A stretch of DNA of 64,000 nucleotides from contig NZ_JAATOM010000012.1 of NCBI RefSeq assembly GCF_019207085.1, forward strand, positions 1-64,000, read 5' to 3'. The translations under genes and the position numbers were made by a program. The first letter of the stretch is position 1. Each line of letters opens with the position of its first letter. This DNA comes from Variovorax sp. dw_308. Its GTDB lineage: Bacteria; Pseudomonadota; Gammaproteobacteria; Burkholderiales; Burkholderiaceae_C. Under the pieces are notes generated by a model. It was not told where the DNA came from and ran no database searches. It saw nothing but the letters and a program-made list of their open reading frames with translations. Shown here piece by piece: positions 1-7,375 of this stretch.

Positions 1-3
1 GCG

Positions 4-300
4 GTGGACGAATTGCTTTCCATCTACTATCCGTCGCTGAAGTTGAGCGAAGGTCATGCTTTATGGTTGACTCAAACGCTATCTACGAATAAAAGAGTGA
101 TCTTACATTTTATGAATTTCAAGACCAAAGACGGTCACGGCGACTATCAACCGATCAAAGCGCAAATAATGAATGAAATTACTGAATTGCTAGCAAAAAT
201 CCGCTTCCAGTTGAATGGAAACCCATCAGATAAAGAACTTCGTCATCTGCGCCAAGAACTATTCATTTGCCAGGAATTTATGAAAGCTATCGAGGATTAA
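4..300 (+). CDS. Hypothetical protein, possibly cut by the left edge
   Basis: A 98-residue reading frame opens with GTG at base 4, but the frame is also open upstream, so the true start may lie outside the window. The product is charged and mostly helical in character, with no signal peptide, membrane segment or motif I recognise. Base composition is clearly lower in GC than the core genes further right, as expected for accessory DNA. It lies upstream of two small phage-type genes on the same strand. Function unknown. Confidence 0.4.
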   Translation: MDELLSIYYPSLKLSEGHALWLTQTLSTNKRVILHFMNFKTKDGHGDYQPIKAQIMNEITELLAKIRFQLNGNPSDKELRHLRQELFICQEFMKAIED

Positions 301-387
301 CAATGACTGCATGTCGTCTTAGCCTATCTAACAGCGGCGCGTTTCGCGTCGAGAATCGCCGCGTTCTGAGCCTCTGAGGGGGGTGTA

Positions 388-654
388 ATGGCAGAAATTG
401 GCACCCTCAACGGCCTTGGAAGCCCCGTGGAAGCATCGAAACGGGCTTCACCCCCCCGCCGTATGCGCCTGCACCTGAAAACGGCTGAGGACGTGCGTGC
501 CGAGCTTGCGCGGCTCTACCGTGAGGGCAAGTCAGGAACGCGTGATGTTTCCGATGTTAGCCGCCTCGCAAACGTGTTGGGTTTGCTAGGTAGGCTTATT
601 GAAACCGGCGATCTTGAAGCCAGACTGCAAAAGCTTGAAAAATCTGATGAATGA
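388..654 (+). CDS. Small phage-type hypothetical protein, paralogue of the gene at 3784-4080
   Basis: This 88-residue protein has a basic, proline-containing N-terminus and a helical C-terminal half. A purine-rich ribosome site (GAGGGGGG, about 377-384) precedes the ATG. From about residue 30 it matches the protein encoded on the other strand at 3784-4080: both have a V(R/K)xE(L/M)ARLYRE block, a later S(R)(L/M)ANxLxxLGRLIE block and an ending of the type DLExRxxxLE. The stop overlaps the next start (ATGA), so the two genes form a coupled pair, as their counterparts near 3.5-4.1 kb also do. Function unknown; the helices may mediate oligomerisation. Confidence 0.6.
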   Translation: MAEIGTLNGLGSPVEASKRASPPRRMRLHLKTAEDVRAELARLYREGKSGTRDVSDVSRLANVLGLLGRLIETGDLEARLQKLEKSDE

Positions 655-854
655 GTAACTTAGCGCAACGACTGACTAAGCTTGAGGCAGGCCGCATTAA
701 AAAGAATGCGCGCCTGCCTTCACTCGTTTATTCCATAACAGACCGAAATGGTTTGTCATGTGGGCAATATTACATCGCTATCGGCAAAAAATTTGGTCAT
801 TACAGGCAACCAACGCCCGAAGAACTTAGGGCGCTGGCTCACCGAACGTGCTAA
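651..854 (+). CDS. Small hypothetical protein, second gene of a two-gene module
   Basis: This 67-residue protein starts inside the stop of the preceding gene (ATGA overlap). Its N-terminus (LAQRLTKLEAG) is a short predicted helix resembling the starts of the proteins at 3551-3802 (LMSRLVALERA) and 3165-3557 (LLARAAELEKW). The remainder is unlike them. Its stop overlaps by four bases the stop of the convergent lipoprotein gene. Small translationally coupled genes of this kind are common in prophages. Function unknown. Confidence 0.5.
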   Translation: MSNLAQRLTKLEAGRIKKNARLPSLVYSITDRNGLSCGQYYIAIGKKFGHYRQPTPEELRALAHRTC

Positions 855-1456
855 GCGCCCTTTTTAGATCTCACCGAATCGACCGATTCTGTAAATTCTT
901 TCATTGAAAGAATTGCCGTACCCTGTCCTCCGGGAATGCGTTCTATTGAAAACTGCGAGTCCTCATAGCCTTTGCTAGTGTGGATTCGCAAGCGGGTATC
1001 CTTTGCAGCCACCATTCGTTTAAGCAATGGATATGGAATTACAACTGCGTTTTTTGACGAGGTATATATCGTTTTCGATACAGTGTTATAACTACTACTG
1101 CTCAAATCAGTTGGCGCCCCAACTGCAAATGATGATATTTCTCCATCAATGTTTATCTGAAGAGATTTCAAGCCAATGTAGGCAGTGCCAGATGCCACAT
1201 TTGACTCATAGGCAAGTATCAATGCAACACTATCAGGCGATGCGCTTGACCAACGCGCACCAAGCCTGACCGCGTTACCCCATGAGCCCTCCGCGTAGAG
1301 ATGGGCCGGCGACATTGCGATAACTGTCGCGTTATCAAAGGTCGATCGCTCGCGAGTGACTACACCTAGTCCCGCAACCTTCGACACTGAGTCTGCCATG
1401 TCGGCACATCCGCCCAAAAATGCCAACGCAGCAATAGCAAGCGCTAATCGTTTCAT
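851..1456 (-). CDS. Predicted lipoprotein of unknown function
   Basis: The 201-residue product begins with a lipoprotein signal peptide: MKR, a hydrophobic stretch (about residues 4-14) and a lipobox LGGC with the acceptor cysteine at residue 17. The mature part is rich in serine, threonine and beta-type residues and has no motif I recognise. It should be anchored in the outer or inner membrane facing the periplasm. GC content is lower than in the core genome. It lies beside a HEPN-like gene on the same strand, and could be a cargo gene of a mobile element. Confidence 0.6.
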   Translation of the reverse strand: MKRLALAIAALAFLGGCADMADSVSKVAGLGVVTRERSTFDNATVIAMSPAHLYAEGSWGNAVRLGARWSSASPDSVALILAYESNVASGTAYIGLKSLQINIDGEISSFAVGAPTDLSSSSYNTVSKTIYTSSKNAVVIPYPLLKRMVAAKDTRLRIHTSKGYEDSQFSIERIPGGQGTAILSMKEFTESVDSVRSKKGA

Positions 1457-1559
1457 CCTCGCTCCTTGATCAGTGGGTGAAAATTATTGACTGTATCGGG
1501 ATGCTTCGACAACTGTTGTGATAATGCTGATGTGAAGTAGGCCGCCCAGCCTCTCTTCT

Positions 1560-2525
1560 TCAAAGGTTTCGATCGCTGTTCTGAGTCCAATCGCCTACCT
1601 GCTTCGTACGTTTCCGTACCGCCTCAGCGAGATCAGCGGCCTTAATCGGCGGCCACATGGTCCCCTGGAGAGTGGCATAGGTGTTGTCGGACCATTCGCT
1701 TACGACAGCCTTCCATTTGCGATGATTTCGCCTTAGCCAGTCCGCGCTTCCTGCCTGTCGCGCGTCCTTAAGTGCGACCCGCATCGCGTCGGCTAGCCCC
1801 TTCCTCGCAGACATTACTTCTGCCCTCCCGTGGTCGTTCATCTCACGCGTTGTCAGCGGGAGACTTGTGTAGACCGTAGTCCAAAGCACGCCATCAACAG
1901 CTCGTATCCAAGTTGTCACCGCTTCAAACAACAGTCGGCAATAGTCGGCGTCTATTTCAACATTCGGAGCCGCTTCATGCGCAAATATGTGCCGAAGCCT
2001 GAATGCGTCCGCTAATCGGCTGAGCATTTCGTCAGTATTGGCGACGAGTTTGACAGGATTCGCGATTCGATTTCGTCGGTCATGTGGGTTGATGGCTTCG
2101 GCAACAGCTACCCGCATGTCACAAGCCAGCAGTTTGCCCAGCCACGACAGGAGGTCGCTTACCGAGTTGCAAGGCGCCGTATGGGCAACTAGTTCTCCGA
2201 ACGTAGCTGACTGGCCGCGAAGCCACCCGAGAGCGTCCTTCATCAAAAATTTCTCAGATATAGCTTCGGCGGCGCGCTCCCTGTACTCGTCGCCAGAGTC
2301 AATGATCGACACAAGCGTTCCCCGATGAAACGTTTGCAGGGCGGCGATGGAGGCAACGACGACGTGGCGATGGAATTCGTTATCAACGGGTCTTTCCAAG
2401 ACTAGTTCCCGCAGCTTCATCATTCGCTGCTCCACGTCGAGCCACATCGTGTCCCATTGCTTCAACACCAAGCGCGACCGAACATCTTCGATTTCTTGAA
2501 TGTTTCCGATCCGTCGCGTCGCCAT
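1560..2525 (-). CDS. HEPN-like protein with LprI/DUF1311-like C-terminal region (tentative)
   Basis: An in-frame start at 2573 is possible, but ATG 2525 is preferred because AAAGGCGAAG lies just before it; the product is then 321 residues. It is all-helical in character. Residues 178-183 read RHIFAH, matching the R-(N/D/H)-x3-H signature of HEPN-type RNases and toxins. Residues about 227-306 have the spacing of LprI/DUF1311 domains: TREMN near the start, WLRRNHRKW, a GTM turn and RKRT near the end. I infer a HEPN protein that may act on RNA in a toxin or phage-defence setting; no partner antitoxin is evident. The family call is tentative because it rests on short motifs. Confidence 0.5.
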   Translation of the reverse strand: MATRRIGNIQEIEDVRSRLVLKQWDTMWLDVEQRMMKLRELVLERPVDNEFHRHVVVASIAALQTFHRGTLVSIIDSGDEYRERAAEAISEKFLMKDALGWLRGQSATFGELVAHTAPCNSVSDLLSWLGKLLACDMRVAVAEAINPHDRRNRIANPVKLVANTDEMLSRLADAFRLRHIFAHEAAPNVEIDADYCRLLFEAVTTWIRAVDGVLWTTVYTSLPLTTREMNDHGRAEVMSARKGLADAMRVALKDARQAGSADWLRRNHRKWKAVVSEWSDNTYATLQGTMWPPIKAADLAEAVRKRTKQVGDWTQNSDRNL

Positions 2526-2596
2526 ATCTTCGCCTTTGATGGACAGCCTACTGCGTGTAGTTTGTGGGTACAAACATGGGTAGCACGCATTCGGAC

Positions 2597-2629
2597 GAAA
2601 AAAAACCTAAGTAAATCAATTACTTAGGT
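2597..2629 (-). terminator. Strong Rho-independent terminator reading leftward
   Basis: A perfect 10-bp inverted repeat (ACCTAAGTAA at 2605-2614 and its complement at 2620-2629) encloses a 5-base loop. Read on the minus strand it is followed directly by eight T residues (plus-strand A run 2597-2604). No minus-strand gene immediately upstream needs it. It lies just downstream of a tRNA-3'-end-like sequence (2638-2650), which suggests the terminator of a former tRNA gene. Confidence 0.7.
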
Positions 2630-2637
2630 CTTCAATC

Positions 2638-2650
2638 TGGCGGACCGGAG
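2638..2650 (-). other. Candidate attachment-site remnant resembling the tRNA-Ser 3' end
   Basis: TGGCGGACCGGAG here differs by one missing A from TGGCGGAACCGGAG at 16216-16229, the 3' end of tRNA-Ser(GCU). The geometry fits a left junction: tRNA-end-like sequence, then to its left a terminator pointing away. The imperfect match and short length keep this a hypothesis; true attachment cores are normally identical. Confidence 0.3.
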
Positions 2651-3164
2651 ACGTTCGCATATCGGGCTGCAGGGCGTATGGATGCTAAGTTTGGCTAAGG
2701 TTCTATCGAGTGCGTTCCCCCTCTGCTTCCCCCGCTTTGAAAAGTCACTCGCCCTGCTGGTCTGCAGCGTCAAGCAGCCCAGAAAAACAAGCTCAAGAGA
2801 GTTGATCCTTCCGTTGCTTTCTCACGAATGCGGGGCGCCGGCAGCATCAGGGCATTGGGTGCCTTGATTACTTCTTCAGGGACCGCCGCCAGTTTCTGCG
2901 CCCGGCTGGACAGGGTCTTTGCTGACTCCAACATCGGACAGTTTGGGACGCAAAAGTGCGGTCGTCAGTAACGACCGCACTTTTCCCGTGGTCGTTGGTG
3001 ACGACCACGGAGCCTTGCTTCAGCGCGCCAGCGTTTCTTTGACCGCCGGCTACAGCGCGCGTACCGGCGCGGTCGGTCGGAAACGAGAACCTGACAAAAC
3101 CTGACATAGCCCAGGCCGTCCAATCGGCCTTGAAGTTCGCCTTGTCGCTGATCTCTCTCTCGCA
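2641..3164. other. 524-base stretch without a convincing gene, rich in hairpins and short repeats
   Basis: No reading frame here looks coding; the short open frames arise from palindromes. It holds two tandem hairpins (2952-3010, listed separately) and a tandem 10-base repeat containing AACCTGAC at 3088-3095 and 3098-3105. A 54-codon minus-strand frame (about 2931-2767) with LSSRAQKLAAVPEE is vaguely ParB-like but too weak to call. Confidence 0.5.
2952..3010. repeat. Two tandem perfect hairpins sharing the core GGTCGT-N5-ACGACC
   Basis: The first hairpin has 14-bp perfect arms (2952-2965 and 2971-2984, AAAAGTGCGGTCGT and complement). The second has 10-bp perfect arms (2986-2995 and 3001-3010, CCGTGGTCGT and complement). 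Both loops are 5 bases and the inner six base pairs are the same. The first has A4/T4 flanks and could work as a bidirectional terminator. It lies downstream of the minus-strand gene ending at 3165. Confidence 0.75.
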
Positions 3165-3557
3165 CTAAGGGTTTGAGAGGGGGTGCGACGAGGAGTCGCG
3201 GAGATCTTCGTTCCACTCGACATCGGTCGACCGCAGCTCGCCTGCGTACACGGGCATGAAGACGCGGCAGCCTGGGTGCGTCTCCATGGCCCGAGCCTTG
3301 AGGTCGTCGAGGCGCTCGGCATGTCGGCGGCGGATGCCACGCAACGGAGCGCCCGACATCCCCAATGTGTAGCCGATCGTCGTCTCGTCGCTGTACTCGA
3401 CCTGGCCAGAGATCACAGGCCCGGCGTCCTCCAAGGTCGCACCGTCCGGCAGGCTGGCGTCAACGACCACCAGGAACAACGTGGGCAACGGATCGTCATG
3501 CATGCCGAGCCACTTCTCGAGCTCGGCGGCGCGTGCGAGCAATGCCTTGTTCACCAT
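3165..3557 (-). CDS. Hypothetical phage-type protein with short N-terminal helix
   Basis: This 130-residue product begins MVNKALLARAAELEKW, very like the start of the neighbouring 83-residue protein (MVNKTLMSRLVALERA), so the two N-termini are probably related. The middle (about residues 25-75) is acidic and beta-rich, and the C-terminus is polar. It overlaps the upstream gene by seven bases in a same-strand run of three. Nothing indicates an enzyme. The shared N-terminus may be a docking helix or reflect local duplication. Confidence 0.55.
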   Translation of the reverse strand: MVNKALLARAAELEKWLGMHDDPLPTLFLVVVDASLPDGATLEDAGPVISGQVEYSDETTIGYTLGMSGAPLRGIRRRHAERLDDLKARAMETHPGCRVFMPVYAGELRSTDVEWNEDLRDSSSHPLSNP

Positions 3558-3802
3558 AGCGCCACCTCCCGGCCTTCGTGCCCGAAGACGGTTGCACGCC
3601 CCTTTGCGTTGATCTCGCAGAGGTAGCCCACGTCGAGGCTGTCAGGCGCGAGGAAGTAGAGCCCTGGCCCGCTGGCGCGCTCGACAGCGATCAGAGGGGT
3701 TTCGGTGCAGTCGTTGTACGTCAGCATGCCATCGAGGCCTCCAGCGCCGCGCTCGGCCCTTTCCAGCGCCACGAGGCGGCTCATCAGTGTCTTGTTGACC
3801 AT
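3551..3802 (-). CDS. Small hypothetical protein, coupled to the gene at 3784-4080
   Basis: The start ATG at 3802 lies inside the end of the upstream gene (19-base overlap), giving 83 residues. A short N-terminal helix (residues 1-18) is followed by a compact beta-rich part with GPGLYFLAPDSLDVGYL. The helix resembles those at 3165-3557 and 651-854. With the upstream gene it repeats the two-gene arrangement seen at 388-854. Function unknown. Confidence 0.55.
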   Translation of the reverse strand: MVNKTLMSRLVALERAERGAGGLDGMLTYNDCTETPLIAVERASGPGLYFLAPDSLDVGYLCEINAKGRATVFGHEGREVALW

Positions 3803-4080
3803 CGTCCTTGTCCTTCCTGCTTTGCAGATTCGAGTTGTTCGATTCGCTTCTCCAGATCGCTGCCTTCGATCAGCCGACCGAGGATCGCGAGCATGTTCGC
3901 CATGCGCGACGCGTCCTGCGTGTCGACCTTCTTGGAGCGCGCCTCGCGGTACAGCCTGGCCATCTCGCGCTTGACGTCGTCGATGGTGATCAGGCGCACG
4001 CGGACCCGGGAGGGGGGCTTGGGCCGATCTCCAGCACTGGCGCGGGTTGCAGCCGGTTTCTTGGTGCGTTTTTCCGCCAC
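3784..4080 (-). CDS. Small phage-type hypothetical protein, paralogue of the gene at 388-654
   Basis: This 98-residue protein has a Lys/Arg/Pro-rich N-terminus (about residues 1-28) and a helical remainder with EMARLYREARS, SRMANMLAILGRLIEG and DLEKRIEQLES. These blocks align with the protein at 388-654 without large gaps. The basic tail suggests nucleic-acid or partner binding, but that is inference. It lies just downstream of the tape measure gene on the same strand. Confidence 0.6.
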   Translation of the reverse strand: MAEKRTKKPAATRASAGDRPKPPSRVRVRLITIDDVKREMARLYREARSKKVDTQDASRMANMLAILGRLIEGSDLEKRIEQLESAKQEGQGRWSTRH

Positions 4081-4208
4081 CTATCCTCCGCTTCGAAGCC
4101 ACAGCAGCGCGCGCGCCGCGGGGAAGGGTTGGGGGAACGATGGCAGCACAACGGCCAGCAAAGGCCCGCTGCGCGCGCCCTGGCGCCGATGTTGAGAAGG
4201 CACAGACA

Positions 4209-7097
4209 TCAGCCGAGCCTCGCCGTGGCGCGCCGAGTCTGCACGCCAAGTTTGTGGAGCATCTGGTCGGCCGTGCGCCTGTCCACGCTGCCGTTGACGG
4301 TGACGTGGTTGACCTGATTGAACCCGGCACCCGCACCACGCGCGACAGCAGCAGGATTGCCGCCACCGCCGCCGAGAGCGGCCACAAGCCCGCCTTCTGC
4401 ATACCCGCGCTTGTTCAGGCGTTCGAGGAAGGACAGGCCGAGACGCTTGGTGTTCTCAGCATTCACCACGTACTCTCCCGCGTGGACGATGCCCGCCGGC
4501 TGGTACTTGGTGCCCGGACCGGTGAAGCCGCCATCGGAGAACCCGAGGCCGGCAATCAGGTCATCGAGTCCGGCCTGGTCGGATGCGCTGTAGCCACCGC
4601 CGCCGCCGAGTTTGCTGATGAAGTCGCCGAGGACATCGCCGCCGCCACCGCCGGATTGACCAGTCAAACTATCCAGTCCCACCGATTGCACGTACAGCGG
4701 GTTTGCTGGTGTAGCGCCGCGCGCAAGAGCGCCGCCGAGCGCACTCGTCGCGCTGCCGCTCTTCTTGCCGCCAATAAGGCCGGCAATCGTGTCCAGAAAA
4801 CCGCCGCCGCCAGCTTCCCCAGCGTTCGCGCCCGCCACAGTGCCACCCAGTCCCGCCGTCCCAAGGAACGAGCTGGCAGCCTTCGCCAAGGGGCCTGTAA
4901 TGCTCTCTTTCACCGCATTGCGCGTCAGATCGTTGGCGATCGAATTGAGCAGCGCCTTGCCGTCGAACTTCTTGCCGGTGAACAGGTTCGTCAGTTGGTC
5001 TTCCAGGCCCTTGAATGCGTTGCCGAATGCCTCCTCGGTGTGCTTCGCGGTGTTGTCCGCCTCGTCGGCGTAGTTGTGCAGCGCGTCCTGCGCACCGGCG
5101 AGCCAGCTGGCCTGCAGCTCGTCCATGCGTTTGGTGCGGGCTTCGTAAAGCGCAACCTCCTTGCTGTAGGTTTCATCGGCGACGGAGATGTACTGTTTGT
5201 ACGCGTCCTCCGTGATCTCCTTCCGCCGCAGCTCACCGTCATACAGCATCTTTTGCTGCTGCAGGCGGTCGTCGATCTGGCCACGTGCCGTCAGGTCAGC
5301 GCGGTTCTTGTCGCCGGTGCCGACACCCTGGATCTCGCGGTTATAGCTGCGTGCGATCGTGTCCAGGTAGCTGGCGGCCGACTCCTTCGCGCGGTCGTAC
5401 GCATCGGTGATGCGCTTGATGCTGGCCTCTTGCTGGAGGCTCAGCACCTGCAGGTTGGTCGCGCCGTCCTGCCGGGTCTTGGCCAGCTTGGCTTCGACAT
5501 CCAGGATCTTGCGGGCATTGTCGATCTGGTCCTTGCCCGAAAGTTTCTCCTGCTGGAGGCGATCCAATTCCTTCTCGAGCCCCTCCTGCTGAGCCTGGTT
5601 GTTCTCGATGAGAAATTGCTTCTTCTGGTCCCAGTACTGCTGCTCGGTGACCAGGCTGGCGGCGCGCTTCGCTTCGAGGACCTTCTCCCCATTCGCGATG
5701 GTGTTCGTAATGGCATCCTGAGCTTTCCTGATGTCTTCCAGGTCGAATGCCAGCTGCGCCTTCGCCTCCTGCCTCGAGGTGTCGCGCCCGGGGCTGCCCG
5801 CCTTCTCCGGCACCTTGAGCGTCGGCTTGTTGGTCACAGCATCGGGGGCCGGCGCAGTGAACTTCTCGCCGAAGCCCTTGTCGCTGCGCAGGAACGACTT
5901 CGAGAGCGACTGCAGCTCGCTGGTCTTGTCCGCGATCTCCTTGTCGATGCGGCCCTTCTGCCCGAACACGTCGAACGAAATGTTCGAAGACGCATCCTTC
6001 AGCTCGTTGATGTCGGCCGTGAGGCTCTTGATGCGCTTGGCGTTCGCGTTGCTGGTCCAGCTGAAGGCGCGCTCTCCGAAGTCATCGATCGCAGCCTTGA
6101 GACCACCGTTGTTGAACGTGGTGATGATCGCGTTGAGCGCCGGCAGGAAGTCGCTGACGATGTTGCGCGCAGCATCCTGCGAGTTCGCGCTGAGCCGCGC
6201 GATGGACTTGCCGAACTTGTCGGCCTCTTCGGTCGCCGCGGCCGACTTCGTCGCGGTGAGCCCGGTCTGCTCGGCCAGGTCGTGCAGGAAGGGTCCGACC
6301 TCCTTGACCGACTTGCCGAACAGCTCCTGGATAGCGCGCGCCTTGTCGCCGTTGTCCGCGAAGCCGTCGAACGCCACCGCGACCCGGCGCAGCGCTTCGG
6401 CAGGATCGAGCGCCTTGAGTTCTTTCAAGTCCAGATTCAGTGCCTTGATCACGCGCGACGCATCGTCCTTGCCATTGGCCTTGGCCAGCTCCGCGTTGAA
6501 CTTGATCAGGCTCGTCGAGACTGTGTCGAAGCTGCCGCCGGTCTCGCGTGCGATGCGGTCGAGCGCGCTGATGTTGTCGACGCTCGCGCCAGTGGCGTCG
6601 GACAGGTCCTTGAAGTCGGCGATGCTCCCGGCGATCTTCGACACGTACGCGACGGCAGCCCCGGACGCGGCGATCAGCGAGGCGCCGAGCACCGTCGCCG
6701 CAGACGCTGTCGAGATCATGTCGGTCCTGAAGCGCTGGCCCATGGCCAGGCCCTTCTTGTAGCCTTCATCCAGTCGGATAGCCGCATCGGCGGCCTGCAG
6801 CTGCGACTTGGTCGCACCCTGCAGTGCGAGGTCGTACAGCTTGGCTTCTCGCGTGCCGAGCCCATTGGTTGCGGCAACCTTCTGGAGGTTCTGCACATAC
6901 CTGTCGATGCTGTCGCTGTTGGCCTTCGCGGCCTTGGCGCCAGCATCCATCGACTGCTGCAGCTTCTTGCTTGCGTTCGCGGTGTCCGCGATCGATTTCG
7001 AGACCTTCTCGCCGGTGGCGGCAAGCTTGTCGAGGTCCTTCGTTGCTTGGACAGCTTCGCTGCTATCGATCCTGATGCCCAGGGCGGCAAAGTCCAT
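4209..7097 (-). CDS. Lambda-type phage tail tape measure protein
   Basis: This 962-residue protein would set tail length and line the tail tube of a siphovirus-like particle. The N-terminal half is alanine-rich and helical with hydrophobic stretches near residues 130-165. Long coiled-coil regions follow (about 360-660). The block LHNYADEADNTAKHTEEAFG and the following GLEDQLTNLFTGKKFD match the lambda tape-measure C-terminal family (PF09718). The Gly-rich tail with PAGIVHAGEYVVNAENTKRL and YAEGG is also typical. No other tail or head gene is recognisable beside it, which is odd for this family; the next genes downstream are tiny unknowns. Confidence 0.85.
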   Translation of the reverse strand: MDFAALGIRIDSSEAVQATKDLDKLAATGEKVSKSIADTANASKKLQQSMDAGAKAAKANSDSIDRYVQNLQKVAATNGLGTREAKLYDLALQGATKSQLQAADAAIRLDEGYKKGLAMGQRFRTDMISTASAATVLGASLIAASGAAVAYVSKIAGSIADFKDLSDATGASVDNISALDRIARETGGSFDTVSTSLIKFNAELAKANGKDDASRVIKALNLDLKELKALDPAEALRRVAVAFDGFADNGDKARAIQELFGKSVKEVGPFLHDLAEQTGLTATKSAAATEEADKFGKSIARLSANSQDAARNIVSDFLPALNAIITTFNNGGLKAAIDDFGERAFSWTSNANAKRIKSLTADINELKDASSNISFDVFGQKGRIDKEIADKTSELQSLSKSFLRSDKGFGEKFTAPAPDAVTNKPTLKVPEKAGSPGRDTSRQEAKAQLAFDLEDIRKAQDAITNTIANGEKVLEAKRAASLVTEQQYWDQKKQFLIENNQAQQEGLEKELDRLQQEKLSGKDQIDNARKILDVEAKLAKTRQDGATNLQVLSLQQEASIKRITDAYDRAKESAASYLDTIARSYNREIQGVGTGDKNRADLTARGQIDDRLQQQKMLYDGELRRKEITEDAYKQYISVADETYSKEVALYEARTKRMDELQASWLAGAQDALHNYADEADNTAKHTEEAFGNAFKGLEDQLTNLFTGKKFDGKALLNSIANDLTRNAVKESITGPLAKAASSFLGTAGLGGTVAGANAGEAGGGGFLDTIAGLIGGKKSGSATSALGGALARGATPANPLYVQSVGLDSLTGQSGGGGGDVLGDFISKLGGGGGYSASDQAGLDDLIAGLGFSDGGFTGPGTKYQPAGIVHAGEYVVNAENTKRLGLSFLERLNKRGYAEGGLVAALGGGGGNPAAVARGAGAGFNQVNHVTVNGSVDRRTADQMLHKLGVQTRRATARLG

Positions 7098-7375
7098 TTT
7101 TGGCCTTTCAGCGCATCAAGCGCGGGGGTTGAGTTGGGGGCAAGTCGCCTGGCCGGCCGGCGCAGCGTGAGCACCGGCGCGGCCTGGCGCGCATGGTTGG
7201 GTTGCCGGTATGGCAGCGAGACAAGCGATGCTGGCTTCGTTGGCAGCGCGCCGGGCCGCAATGGCCAGGGCGCTGCGTTGGTGGCCCAGCACCACGGGCG
7301 GCTGGTGGGGCAACGATGCCCACCGCAGCGCCGCGGAGGCGCCACGCCTGCTCGAACGTCAACGTCCCGGCCACG
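7098..7375. other. Gap of 278 bases upstream of the tape measure gene, no confident gene
   Basis: In intact siphovirus genomes the tail assembly chaperone, often with a frameshifted extension, lies here. Open frames exist on the minus strand (for example 7116-7313, TTG start, 65 residues), but none has a clear ribosome site or recognisable content. Either a degenerate gene or a frameshift extension of the gene at 7376-8179 could lie here. Confidence 0.35.

Noticed and set aside
303..377. A 24-codon plus-strand frame (MTACRLSLSNSG and onwards) between two small genes
   Set aside because: Too short to judge, with no clear ribosome site; might be a leader peptide, but nothing supports it.
2868..3107. 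A 79-codon minus-strand frame across the tandem hairpins
   Set aside because: Its central part is encoded by the palindromes themselves and the rest has no coding character.
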